DNA of 40,572 nt from DASQUK01 sp046723645 (GTDB taxonomy: Bacteria; Actinomycetota; Acidimicrobiia; Acidimicrobiales; VFJN01), in contig JBKOUY010000146.1 in the NCBI GenBank assembly GCA_046723645.1, positions 1-40,572 on the forward strand. The letters run 5' to 3'. Positions 1 to 8,087 of this stretch are shown one piece after another (within the stretch, counting starts at the first letter, position 1; the number at the start of each line of letters is the position of its first letter). A program made the position numbers and the translations under genes. A model generated the notes under the pieces. That model saw nothing but the letters and a program-made list of their open reading frames with translations, did no database searches and had not been told where the DNA came from.

Positions 1-291
1 GGCGGGGACGCCCGGCGGCAGCCCGGGCGCCGCGGGCACGCCGGGCCGCAGTCGCCGACCGGCCGCCGGAGGCGCCGGAACCGGCGAGGCGCGGACACCC
101 GGCCGGGCGTCGACGATCTCGAACCCCGAGCCCTCACTGAACGTCAGTTCGTCCGCCAGGTCCAGGCTCACCATCTCGGCGTCGAGCAGGTGGTAGCCGT
201 CGGCGCGCACGCCCGTGACCCGCAGGGACAGCGTGAGCTTGGCCGGGGCGAGGACGACGCTCAGTCCGTGGTCTTCTGTTTGCCCAGCCAC
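1..291 (-). CDS. ispE: 4-diphosphocytidyl-2-C-methyl-D-erythritol kinase, N-terminal part (runs off left edge)
   Basis: GHMP-family kinase of the non-mevalonate isoprenoid pathway; it phosphorylates CDP-methylerythritol in the cytoplasm. Only the N-terminus is in the window. The minus-strand frame reads APAKLTLSLRVTGVRADGYH followed by LLDAEMVSLDLADELTF, which matches the family's N-terminal pattern (APAK-(I/L)-N/T-L, then R-x-DGYH-x-L). The glycine-rich ATP motif lies beyond the edge. The start is uncertain: the first usable codon is GTG at 289-291, which overlaps the upstream membrane-protein gene by about 30 bp. A start nearer 264 would need a CTG. After FEIVDA the reading becomes very Pro/Arg-rich, unlike typical IspE. 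The position behind metG-tatD-rsmA supports the call. Confidence 0.82.
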   Translation of the reverse strand, partial: MAGQTEDHGLSVVLAPAKLTLSLRVTGVRADGYHLLDAEMVSLDLADELTFSEGSGFEIVDARPGVRASPVPAPPAAGRRLRPGVPAAPGLPPGVPA

Positions 292-632
292 ACGCTGATA
301 GCGAGGAGGACCGCCGCGTAGAAGATCCCGGTCGCCAGGCTCTGCAGGTTGCCGAACAGCCGGTCACCGAAGTCCGCGCCGAGGTCGTCCTGCGTGAGCG
401 TGTAGATGAACCAGAGCCCGTAGAGGCCGAGGACGACCCAGGCGGCGATGAAGACCAGCTTGGGCAGGTCGAGCGGCGTGCGGCTCGGCGACACATGGCC
501 GGAGTAGTGCTGGGCGTAGCCCGACGGCTGGTACTGGTAGCCGGGCGGCGCGCCCGGCGGCGGTGGGCTGCCGGGTTGCGGCGGACGCGGCGGCACCTGG
601 CCACGTGCGTCCGGCGGAGTCTGGTCGCTCAT
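261..632 (-). CDS. Small proline-rich two-helix membrane protein
   Basis: 123-residue protein of unknown function. The first 55 residues are cytosol-like and rich in Pro, Gly, Gln and Tyr (PPRPPQPG, PPPPGAPPGYQYQP). Two hydrophobic helices follow, at about 61-80 (LVFIAAWVVLGLYGLWFIY) and 99-116 (GIFYAAVLLAISVWLG). A Pro/Tyr-rich head on a small membrane anchor is common in actinobacterial envelope proteins, but no specific family is recognised. It starts 12 bp after the rsmA stop with an AAGGTG Shine-Dalgarno-like stretch, so it is probably co-transcribed with rsmA. The ATG at 630-632 is well placed. Confidence 0.75.
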   Translation of the reverse strand: MSDQTPPDARGQVPPRPPQPGSPPPPGAPPGYQYQPSGYAQHYSGHVSPSRTPLDLPKLVFIAAWVVLGLYGLWFIYTLTQDDLGADFGDRLFGNLQSLATGIFYAAVLLAISVWLGKQKTTD

Positions 633-644
633 GCCGTCACCTTG

Positions 645-1472
645 TCACACCGTGTCGGCGAGCCGGGCCCAGTCGTCCAGGCCCAACTCCTCCGCCCGGG
701 CCTCGGGGCGCACGCCCGCCCGCTCGAACGCGGACGGTTCGACGAGCGACGCGAGCGAGCGCCGCAGCATCTTGCGGCGCTGGCCGAACCCGGCCTCGAC
801 CAGGCGGAACAGGCGCTCGGGATCGGCGTCGACCGGCGGGTGGGCCAGCCGTCGGAGGCGCACCAGCGCCGATTCCACCCGGGGCTGAGGGACGAACACG
901 GTGGGCGGCACCCGGCCCACCACGTCGGCATCGGCCCAGTACGCGACCTTGACCGAGGGTATGCCGTAGGCCTTGCTCCCCGGGCGCGCCGCCAGGCGCT
1001 CGGCCACCTCCCTCTGGACCAGCACCAGCATCCGATCGATCTCCGGCACGTAGGCCAGGAGGTCCAGCACCAGGGGCGTGGCCACGTTGTAGGGCAGGTT
1101 GGCCACCAACGCCCACCGATCTCCTCTCGCACCTGCGGGGTCACCGCCGAGCACGCGGTCCCAGTCGAGGCTCATGGCGTCGCCCTCGACGACGCGCACC
1201 CCGAGGGGCTCGACCACCGACCGCAGGACGGGCACGAGGTGGCGATCGACCTCGACCGCTGTCACGTCCGCCCCGGTCTCCGCCAGCGCGACGGTCAGCG
1301 AACCCAGGCCCGCACCGATCTCGACCACCCGGTCGCCCGGCCCGACGCCGGCCAGGTTCGCGATGCGCCGCACGGTGTTGGGATCGGCGACGAAGTTCTG
1401 CCCCAGGGCCCGGCGCGGCGACAACCCGTGTTCGGCGAGCAGCTCGCGCACCTGCCGGCGGGTCAGGGTCAC
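645..1472 (-). CDS. rsmA: 16S rRNA (adenine1518/1519-N6)-dimethyltransferase RsmA/KsgA
   Basis: Dimethylates the two adjacent adenines in helix 45 of 16S rRNA using S-adenosylmethionine, a late step in small-subunit assembly. The 275-residue protein has the usual length. Visible motifs are GQNFVAD near residue 24, the SAM-binding motif VVEIGAGLGSLT at 49-60, the acidic strand end AVEVDR, and the catalytic NLPYN motif. The C-terminal part has FGQRRKMLRRSL, as in the family. The GTG start at 1472 is favoured because a TAGTCT box ends 7 nt upstream, suggesting a leaderless mRNA. A 48-bp palindrome lies directly upstream and covers the expected -35 position. Gene order with tatD, metG and ispE is classic for Actinobacteria. 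Confidence 0.96.
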   Translation of the reverse strand: MTLTRRQVRELLAEHGLSPRRALGQNFVADPNTVRRIANLAGVGPGDRVVEIGAGLGSLTVALAETGADVTAVEVDRHLVPVLRSVVEPLGVRVVEGDAMSLDWDRVLGGDPAGARGDRWALVANLPYNVATPLVLDLLAYVPEIDRMLVLVQREVAERLAARPGSKAYGIPSVKVAYWADADVVGRVPPTVFVPQPRVESALVRLRRLAHPPVDADPERLFRLVEAGFGQRRKMLRRSLASLVEPSAFERAGVRPEARAEELGLDDWARLADTV

Positions 1473-1479
1473 CCGGCCG

Positions 1480-1485
1480 AGACTA
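1480..1485 (-). promoter_or_regulatory. Candidate -10 box of rsmA
   Basis: TAGTCT on the minus strand, with 7 nt between it and the GTG start. This spacing puts the transcription start at or next to the start codon. No clear -35 hexamer is seen, because that position lies inside the 48-bp palindrome. Confidence 0.45.
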
Positions 1486-1487
1486 CG

Positions 1488-1535
1488 AACTTGCGGTGGT
1501 TACGGCCCCCATGGGGGCGCTAACCGCCGCAAGTT
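1488..1535. repeat. 48-bp palindromic repeat, copy 1
   Basis: Near-perfect palindrome: 21 of 24 positions pair. The left arm begins AACTTGCGGTGGTTACGG, the centre is CATG, and the right arm ends TAACCGCCGCAAGTT. It lies between the tatD stop and the rsmA start. The same 48-bp layout recurs at 15034-15081 and 38077-38124. Confidence 0.85.
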
Positions 1536-1549
1536 TGGGTGTACGGCGG

Positions 1550-2326
1550 CTACCGCAGCCCGTACACCCGCTCCGCGTTGTCCCAGGTCGCCTCGGCCAC
1601 CGCCTCAACCGGCACGCCTTTGACGTCCGCGACCGCGGCGCCGACCAGCGGCACCAGGGCCGGGCGGTTGGGTCGGCCGCGATGCGGCACGGGTGCCAGG
1701 TAGGGGCTGTCGGTCTCGACGAGCAGACGCTCGAGCGGACACATGACTGCCGCCGCCCGCACGTCGTCGGCCGACCGGAAGGTGACGATGCCCGAGAACG
1801 ACACGTACCCGCCCCGCTCGAGGCATGCCCGGGCCTCGTCGGGCCCACCGGTGAAGCAGTGGAACACGGTCCGCCGGGGCACGCCCTCGGAGTCGAGGAC
1901 GGCGAACGTGTCGTCCCAGGCCTCGCGGGTGTGGATCACGAGTGCCAGGTCGCGCTCGTGCGCCAGGGCGATCTGGGCGGCGAACATCGCCCGCTGCACG
2001 GGCCGGGGCGAGTGGTCGTAGTGGTAATCCAGGCCGCACTCGCCCACCGCCACGACGCCATCTCTGCCGAGCAGGTCGACGACCCCGTCGAGCCCGTGGC
2101 GCGCCTCATGGGGATGCAGGCCAACGGTGGCCCAGACCACGCCAGGGTGGCGCGCCGCCGCATCCACGGCCTCGGCCGAGCGCAGGGCGTCGGTCCCCAC
2201 GGTCACGAGGCGCTCGACGCCGGCGTCCAGCGCCTCCGTCACCATGGCGTCGACCTCAGTGGCGTCGACCTGCTCGTCGACGTCCCAGCCCAGGTGGCAG
2301 TGGTCGTCGGTCCAGCGGATCGACAC
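1550..2326 (-). CDS. tatD: TatD-family metal-dependent hydrolase/DNase
   Basis: Amidohydrolase-fold protein related to TatD and YcfH, with DNase or exonuclease activity in characterised members. The 258 residues have the normal length. Metal ligands are visible in order: the HxH pair in DDHCHLG (residues 9 and 11), the Glu in GECGLDYHYD, His in IHTREA, His in FHCFTGG and Asp in ETDSPYLAP. The frame is open far upstream into metG. The chosen start is the GTG at 2324-2326, because it follows the metG stop by 17 bp and carries GGAG at a suitable distance. It is probably expressed with metG. Confidence 0.93.
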   Translation of the reverse strand: MSIRWTDDHCHLGWDVDEQVDATEVDAMVTEALDAGVERLVTVGTDALRSAEAVDAAARHPGVVWATVGLHPHEARHGLDGVVDLLGRDGVVAVGECGLDYHYDHSPRPVQRAMFAAQIALAHERDLALVIHTREAWDDTFAVLDSEGVPRRTVFHCFTGGPDEARACLERGGYVSFSGIVTFRSADDVRAAAVMCPLERLLVETDSPYLAPVPHRGRPNRPALVPLVGAAVADVKGVPVEAVAEATWDNAERVYGLR

Positions 2327-2343
2327 CCTAGGCTCCGGGGCAG

Positions 2344-3849
2344 CTAGTCCGCCGGCAGGCGCGGGAACAGCGGCGGGCCCTTGGCCACCGGGAGGCCGCC
2401 GGGATAGCCACCCCACTCCGCGGCCTTGGGCAGGCGCTGGTCGACGACGGATCCCGCCAAGCCGATGCGCCGCCACGCCTCCTGCACCGTGGTCGGGATC
2501 GCGGGGCTCGCGAGCACCGAGACGATCCGCAGGGCCTCGAGCGCATCGCCCAGCACCGCAGCGACCTCCGGACCGGGGTCCATCTTCCAGGGCTCGTTGG
2601 CCTCGAGGTAGCTGTTGGTCTCGCGGATCAGGCGCCACGTGGCCTCGAGCGCGACGGACGGCTGGACGTCGGCCCACGCCTGGGCCGCCGACGCGTAGAC
2701 GTCGGCAGCGATCGGCGCCAGTGGGCTGTCGCCCCGGGGGGCCGGCCCGATGCCATCGCACTTGCGGCCGACGACCGTCGCCACGCGCGACAGCAGGTTG
2801 CCGAAGTTGTTGGCCAGGTCGGCGTTGTACCGCTCGACCATGCGCTCGTAACTGAAGTCGCCGTCGGGCCCGAACGCGGTGTCGCGGAGGAAGTGGTAGC
2901 GGAAGCCGTCGACACCGAAGTCGTCGACGAGGTCGGCCGGGGCGATCTGGTTGAGGCTGGTCTTGCTCATCTTCTCGCCGCCGACCAGCAGGAAGCCGTG
3001 GACGTTGATGTCGACCGGCGGATCGACGTCCGCCGCCATCAGCATCGCCGGCCAGTACACGCAGTGGAACCGCAGGATGTCCTTGCCGATCAGGTGGTGC
3101 ACCGCCGGCCACCACCTCGCGAACCGCTCGTCGTCCTGCCCGTAGCCGACGGCGGTGACGTAGTTGATGAGCGCGTCGTACCAGACGTAGGTGACATGCG
3201 CGGGGTCCCACGGCAGCGGCACCCCCCAGGAGATGGACGTGCGGCTGATGGAGAAGTCCTCGAGCCCACCCCGGATGAACCCCAGCGCCTCGTTGCGCTT
3301 GCTCTCGGGGCGCACGAAATCGGGATGCGCCGCGTACCACTCGAGCAACGGCTGCTCGAACCGGGACAGCTTGAAGAAGTAGTTCTCCTCCTTCACCTGC
3401 TCCACGGGCCGGTGGTGGATGGGGCACAGCCCGTCGATCAGGTCGTCGGGCGTGTAGTACGCCTCGCACGAGACGCAGTACAGGCCCTCGTAGGTACCGA
3501 GCTCGATGTGGCCATTGTCGTAGACGCGCTGCAGGAACGCCTGCACCGCCGTGTGGTGACGGGGCTCGGTCGTACGGATGAAGTCGTCGTTGGAGATGTC
3601 CAGCTGCTTCCAGGCGTCGCGGAAGCGCTCGGACGTGCGGTCGGCCATCTCCTTGGGGCTGATGCCGTTGGCCTCGGCCGCCCGCTGGATCTTGAGCCCG
3701 TGCTCGTCGGTGCCCGTGAGGAAGAACGTGTCGTCACCCAGCAGGCGGTGCCAGCGCGCCACGCCATCGGCGATGACCGTGGTGTAGGCATGGCCGATGT
3801 GGGGAGCGTCGTTGACGTAGTAGATGGGCGTCGTCACGTAGTAGCGCAC
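2344..3849 (-). CDS. metG: Methionyl-tRNA synthetase
   Basis: Class I aminoacyl-tRNA synthetase that charges tRNA-Met. The HIGH signature is at residues 17-20 (NDAPHIGHAY), and the KMSKT signature is in GEKMSKTSLNQ. A single zinc knuckle is visible as CVSC followed by CPIH, so this is the one-zinc form. The protein is 501 residues and ends after the helical anticodon-binding domain, with no C-terminal tRNA-binding extension. The GTG start at 3849 gives the expected beginning RYYVTTPIYYVND. A TAGCCT box ends 9 nt upstream, suggesting leaderless transcription. Confidence 0.97.
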   Translation of the reverse strand: MRYYVTTPIYYVNDAPHIGHAYTTVIADGVARWHRLLGDDTFFLTGTDEHGLKIQRAAEANGISPKEMADRTSERFRDAWKQLDISNDDFIRTTEPRHHTAVQAFLQRVYDNGHIELGTYEGLYCVSCEAYYTPDDLIDGLCPIHHRPVEQVKEENYFFKLSRFEQPLLEWYAAHPDFVRPESKRNEALGFIRGGLEDFSISRTSISWGVPLPWDPAHVTYVWYDALINYVTAVGYGQDDERFARWWPAVHHLIGKDILRFHCVYWPAMLMAADVDPPVDINVHGFLLVGGEKMSKTSLNQIAPADLVDDFGVDGFRYHFLRDTAFGPDGDFSYERMVERYNADLANNFGNLLSRVATVVGRKCDGIGPAPRGDSPLAPIAADVYASAAQAWADVQPSVALEATWRLIRETNSYLEANEPWKMDPGPEVAAVLGDALEALRIVSVLASPAIPTTVQEAWRRIGLAGSVVDQRLPKAAEWGGYPGGLPVAKGPPLFPRLPAD

Positions 3850-3858
3850 TATCCGCCG

Positions 3859-3864
3859 AGGCTA
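3859..3864 (-). promoter_or_regulatory. Candidate -10 box of metG
   Basis: TAGCCT on the minus strand, 9 nt before the GTG start of metG. It lies in the 153-bp gap between metG and the divergent acyltransferase. A plus-strand TAGGGT at 3919-3924 could serve the acyltransferase with a leader of about 70 nt. Confidence 0.4.
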
Positions 3865-4002
3865 CTGGGCAGTGGTGCATGACCCGACCGTGATATCCCC
3901 CCGGTGCGGCGGGTTGGCTAGGGTGGCTCGGCCGCCGCCGTAGGTCGTTGCGGCCAGCTTCGACCCAGAGGCGCCCGCTGGGATGTTGTTGGAGGACAGA
4001 CA

Positions 4003-6852
4003 CTGAGCCCTGCTCGACCGCCGTCGCCGCGACGCAGGCCTGACCGAGCCAACCGAAACCGAGACGGCCGCAAGGCTCGCCCCGCCGACCAGCTCGGCGG
4101 CGACCAGCGGCCGGCGCGGGGGCCCGGTCACGCCCGTGGGTCCGGCGACTGGGAGTCGGAGCACTGGTCGGAGTGGCCGCCACAGCGGGATGCGGACGCG
4201 CCACCGCGTGAGCCGCGCGAGCACGACCTCCCGAGGATCACGACCGTCCACCCCGCCCCGGACACCTCGGCCCGTCCGTGGGAGGAGGCCGCTGCGGCCG
4301 CGGCCGCCACCCGCGGAGCGGCACAGCGCCGTCCGCCGGCCGACCCCTCGACCATCTCGCCCCGGGCCTGGCGGGAGGAGGCCGCGCGCCGGGCGGCCGG
4401 GCGGACTCCGGCCCCCCAGCCACCCCCCGCCGGGCGGGAGACGCCGGCCTCGGCCCCGCGCCGGTCATGGGACGACCCCGGACCCGGCTCTCGTGGCTGG
4501 CGCGATCCACGGCCCGGCAGGCGCCGCGAACCCGCGGAATGGGGCGAATCCACCACTGCCCAGCCCACCGTCGCGCCGCCCGCCGCCCAGCCACCCGGCG
4601 ACTGGGACGGCGGGCATTTCCGGGCCCCGCAGGCCCTCGCCGGCGACCAGACGATCGGGTCGCCCACTGCCCCGTCCGTCTGGGACGAGCCCCCGCTCGG
4701 CCCGGCGGAGGACTGGGCCGGCGATGGCGACGACCGCGCCGCACACCTGCGCGTGGCACCGGTCGAGGCGCCCCCCGAGCGTGCGCCCGGTGTCGGGGCG
4801 CGCCAGCGAGCGCGCGGCGCCGCGCCCCGGCGAAGCCAGCGCCCGGCGACCCGCACCGCCGATCTTGGACCCCGGCTCCCCTACGTCCCCGGCTTCGACG
4901 GGCTCCGGGCGGTGGCGCTGCTGGCGATCCTTGCCTTCCATCAGGGTTACGGCGTGGCCAGGGGCGGCTTCCTCGGCATCTCCAGCTTCTTCACCCTGTC
5001 CGGCTTCCTGGTCGGGACACTGCTGCTGGCCGAGTGGTCGCGGGACGGCCGGGTGTCGCTGGCGCGGTTCTGGGAGCGCCGGGCGCGCCGCCTGATCCCG
5101 GGCCTCGTGCTCGTGCTCGGCGCGGTCGTCGTGCTCCAGGCGACCATGCGGGTCGGCGCCGGCCCCGGGTTCCGGGGCGACGTGGTGGCCGCCGCCGGCC
5201 AGGTCCTCAACTGGCGGTTCGCGTTCGGGGGGGACGGCTTCGCCAGCGTTCTCACCGACCCGTCCCCCGTGCAGCACCTCTGGTCGGTGTCGATGGCCGC
5301 ACAGGTGTTCCTCATCCTGCCGCTGGCGTTCGTCGGGATCATGCGGGTGGTTGGCACCCGGTGGCGGCTGGCCGGGGCGCTGTTCGGCCTGGCGGCCGCC
5401 GGATCGTTCCTGGCCGCAGGTATGACCGCCGAGCGCTCCGGCAACGACGGGATCGCCTACTACAGCACTCTCACGCGGATCGGCGAGGTGCTGGTGGGCG
5501 TCGTCCTCGCCTACGCCGTGCTGAGCCCCGCTTTCCGCCGGCTCATGGACACGCCTCGCGGCACGACCGTCCTGCGCTACGGCCCGCTCGTGGCGCTCGC
5601 GTGGCTGGCCACGCTTTGGACCTCGACCAGCCTGTATGCGTCCAACCTCTTCCCCGGGGTGATCGCGGTCAATGCCCTGCTCACGGCCCTGGTCGTGCTC
5701 GGGGTCACCGTCCCGGGCCCCGCGGCAAGCGCGCTCGGCTGGCGGCCGGTGCGCACCATCGGCATGGTCAGCTACGCCGCCTACCTGGTCCACTGGCCGA
5801 TCTTCCTGTTGCTCGACGAGGAGCGCACCGGCCTCGACTCGAACCTGCTGTTCCTGGCCCGCCTGGCGGCCACCCTGGCGGTGGCGGCGGCGGTGACGTG
5901 GGCCTTCGAGCGCCCGATCCGCTATCGCCTGGTGGTCCCCCGTCGCCAGCTCGGAGTGGCCCTGGGTAGCAGCCTGGCCGTGGTTGCCGCCGTCGGGCTG
6001 ATCCTGCCCGAACAGCCGCCGCGCGGCGTGACCCTGAGCGTCGACGACGGCAACGCGCCTGGCGACCTCGACGCCGTCACGCCGGCCGCGGGCGGCGACG
6101 AGGTCGTGCGCATCGCACTGGTCGGCGACGGGCTGGCGGGCTCGATGACGTCGGGCCTGGAGACCTGGAACGCCGACGAGGCCGACCAGCAGGTGCGCGT
6201 CGACACGCACGTGGCGCCCGGCTGCCCGATCAGCACCCCCGGCCCGGTGCGGCTGGCCGGGGAGACCATCGGCGACGACATCGCCTGCGTGGGATTCGGG
6301 CCCCGGCTGCCCAAGCTCCTCGACGCGTCCGGCGCCGATGCCATCGTCGTGGTCGGCGGCCTGGCCGACCTCGGCGAGCGCGAGATCGACAGGGAGTGGC
6401 GCCACATCGGAGACCCGGTGTTCGACGACTGGCTCGGCGATCGCTACGACGACCTCGCCGACAGGCTGGCGGCGCAGGACGTGCCGGTGCTGTGGGCCAC
6501 GTATCCGAACGTCCGGTTGGCCCCCGGCAACGACGGCGACGGGGACTGGACGACCGTGGCCGACAACGATCCCCTGCGGGTCGAGCGGCTCAACGAGATC
6601 ATCCACGACACGGTGGCGGGCCGCGACGACTTCAGCGTGATCGACCTCGACGCATGGACCCAGGACCTGCCCGCCGGTGGGGCCTTCAACCCGGAATACC
6701 GGCTCGAGGGCCGCGACTTCACCGCGGCGGGCGCGGACGCCGCGGCCCGCTGGCTCGTCCCCAAGGTCCTGGAGGCCACCGGCACCGAGCCGCCCGCAGA
6801 CGACGGCGGCAACTCAGGCGGCGACGCGACCACCAGCACCACCGCCGGCTAG
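4003..6852 (+). CDS. Acyltransferase-3 family membrane protein with long N-terminal extension and degenerate SGNH-like C-terminal domain
   Basis: OafA/YrhL-type acyltransferase that should transfer acyl groups to an envelope glycan (family inference). The membrane domain begins YVPGFDGLRAVALLAILAF with the expected His shortly after, then SFFTLSGFL and about ten hydrophobic helices to about nt 6020. The soluble C-terminus resembles an SGNH domain, but the GDS block reads VGDGLAGS and the terminal D-x-x-H block reads LEGRDF. The first conventional start is GTG at 4753. The frame is open from 3922, however, and codes a Trp/Glu/Asp/Pro-rich, strongly GC3-biased segment (SGDWESEHWSEW, SWDD, VWDEPP) with no ATG, GTG or TTG. 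A CTG at 4003 with GGAGGA six nt upstream is the only good start, giving 949 residues. The domain is certain; the start is not. Confidence 0.85.
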   Translation: MSPARPPSPRRRPDRANRNRDGRKARPADQLGGDQRPARGPGHARGSGDWESEHWSEWPPQRDADAPPREPREHDLPRITTVHPAPDTSARPWEEAAAAAAATRGAAQRRPPADPSTISPRAWREEAARRAAGRTPAPQPPPAGRETPASAPRRSWDDPGPGSRGWRDPRPGRRREPAEWGESTTAQPTVAPPAAQPPGDWDGGHFRAPQALAGDQTIGSPTAPSVWDEPPLGPAEDWAGDGDDRAAHLRVAPVEAPPERAPGVGARQRARGAAPRRSQRPATRTADLGPRLPYVPGFDGLRAVALLAILAFHQGYGVARGGFLGISSFFTLSGFLVGTLLLAEWSRDGRVSLARFWERRARRLIPGLVLVLGAVVVLQATMRVGAGPGFRGDVVAAAGQVLNWRFAFGGDGFASVLTDPSPVQHLWSVSMAAQVFLILPLAFVGIMRVVGTRWRLAGALFGLAAAGSFLAAGMTAERSGNDGIAYYSTLTRIGEVLVGVVLAYAVLSPAFRRLMDTPRGTTVLRYGPLVALAWLATLWTSTSLYASNLFPGVIAVNALLTALVVLGVTVPGPAASALGWRPVRTIGMVSYAAYLVHWPIFLLLDEERTGLDSNLLFLARLAATLAVAAAVTWAFERPIRYRLVVPRRQLGVALGSSLAVVAAVGLILPEQPPRGVTLSVDDGNAPGDLDAVTPAAGGDEVVRIALVGDGLAGSMTSGLETWNADEADQQVRVDTHVAPGCPISTPGPVRLAGETIGDDIACVGFGPRLPKLLDASGADAIVVVGGLADLGEREIDREWRHIGDPVFDDWLGDRYDDLADRLAAQDVPVLWATYPNVRLAPGNDGDGDWTTVADNDPLRVERLNEIIHDTVAGRDDFSVIDLDAWTQDLPAGGAFNPEYRLEGRDFTAAGADAAARWLVPKVLEATGTEPPADDGGNSGGDATTSTTAG

Positions 6853-6934
6853 CGCCCACGCCCCGGGGGCGAGCGGCAGCATCTGTGAGGCAATGACGAA
6901 CGCCGGCGGACGGGCCGGTCGCGCGGCCGGATGA

Positions 6935-6940
6935 CATGCT
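6935..6940 (+). promoter_or_regulatory. Weak candidate -10 box of the amidase operon
   Basis: CATGCT, 9 nt before the ATG at 6950. It departs from TAnnnT at the first base, so this is a weak call supported mainly by the same spacing at other genes here. The rest of 6853-6934 shows no gene. Confidence 0.25.
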
Positions 6941-6949
6941 GGCCCGCAC

Positions 6950-8074
6950 ATGGCCACCTTCATCCTCCGCCTTGACGACCCCGGTGCCGCCCCCGACGCC
7001 CCGCGCCTCGCGGTCAAAGACCTGCTCGACGTCGCCGGGACGCCCACGACCGCCGGTTGCGCCGTCGTGGCCGCGACCGCCGAGCCGGCGGACACGGATG
7101 CCCCCTGCGTCGCCGCGGCCCGCGCCGGCGGGGCTCGGATCGTCGGGAAGGTCAACCTCCACGAGCTGGCGTTCGGCGGCACCGGCATCAATCCCCACTT
7201 CGGCACGCCGGTGAACCCGCTCGACCCCACCCGCATCCCCGGCGGCTCGTCCAGTGGGTCCGCCGTCGCCGTGGCCACCGGGGAGGCCGACATCGCGATC
7301 GGCACCGACACGGCCGGCTCGGTCCGTACGCCTTCGGCCTGCTGCGGCACCGTCGGCCTGAAGACCACCTGGGGCCGGATCCCCACGACCGGCGTGTGGC
7401 CGTTGGCTCCGTCACTGGACACGGTCGGCCCGATGGCCCGAGACGTGGCCGGTGTGGCCTTGGGGATGCAGCTCCTGGAGCCCGGCTTCACCCCCCAGGG
7501 AGCCCCGGCGAGCACAGTGGGCCGGATCCGCCTGCCGATCAGCGTCGATCCGGTCGTTGACCGGGCCGTCGACGACCTGCTCGCCGCCTGCGGCCTCGAC
7601 GTGGTCGAGCTCGTCCTGCCCGGCTGGGCCGCCGCCGTTCATGCGGGCGGCACGGTGCTCTTCGGCGAGGCCTGGCGTGCGGACCAGGACGTGTACGAGG
7701 CCGACGCCGACGGCTTGGGGGACGAGACCCGGGGACGCCTCGAGCAGGGCCGGTCGATCCCGGCCGCCGAGCTCGCCGCCGCTCGTGCCCACGCCCGCCG
7801 ATGGCACCGGGAGCTGGCGGCGGTGTTCGCCGGCGTCGAGCTGCTGGCCCTACCCACTCTGCCGGTCCTCGCGACTCGCCTCGAGGAGCCGCCGCCCGAC
7901 AGCCGGTCCACCAACGTGCCCGTGAACCTTGCCGGGCTGCCGGCGCTGGCGCTTCCCGCTCCGACCGACGGGCCGCTGCCGGCGAGCGTCCAGCTGGTGG
8001 GCCCGCGGGGATGCGAGCCCCTGCTGGTGGCCACCGGGGCCGTGCTGGAGGCGGCGGCGCTCACGCTGTCCTGA
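6950..8074 (+). CDS. Amidase signature family hydrolase
   Basis: Ser-Ser-Lys amidase, 374 residues. The catalytic set is visible: Lys23 in LAVKD, the cis-Ser near residue 100 in GGSSSGS and the nucleophilic Ser124 in DTAGSVR. The family includes GatA, allophanate hydrolase and various amide hydrolases. This protein is shorter than GatA (about 480) and there is no gatB or gatC nearby, so a small-amide hydrolase is more likely. The substrate is not evident. It heads a compact plus-strand set with the SRPBCC gene (13-bp gap) and the PPOX gene (8-bp overlap). Confidence 0.9.
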   Translation: MATFILRLDDPGAAPDAPRLAVKDLLDVAGTPTTAGCAVVAATAEPADTDAPCVAAARAGGARIVGKVNLHELAFGGTGINPHFGTPVNPLDPTRIPGGSSSGSAVAVATGEADIAIGTDTAGSVRTPSACCGTVGLKTTWGRIPTTGVWPLAPSLDTVGPMARDVAGVALGMQLLEPGFTPQGAPASTVGRIRLPISVDPVVDRAVDDLLAACGLDVVELVLPGWAAAVHAGGTVLFGEAWRADQDVYEADADGLGDETRGRLEQGRSIPAAELAAARAHARRWHRELAAVFAGVELLALPTLPVLATRLEEPPPDSRSTNVPVNLAGLPALALPAPTDGPLPASVQLVGPRGCEPLLVATGAVLEAAALTLS

Positions 8075-8087
8075 GCGCCCGCGGCCC

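Noticed and set aside
1550..3469. Apparent 639-codon fusion of unknown sequence with TatD
   Set aside because: The upstream part is a shifted frame inside metG. TatD begins at the GTG at 2326 with a Shine-Dalgarno site.
4278..5969. 563-codon plus-strand frame overlapping the acyltransferase
   Set aside because: It is the +2 shadow of the acyltransferase frame; the translation is Arg/Gly/Pro-rich, while the other frame has membrane helices and family motifs.
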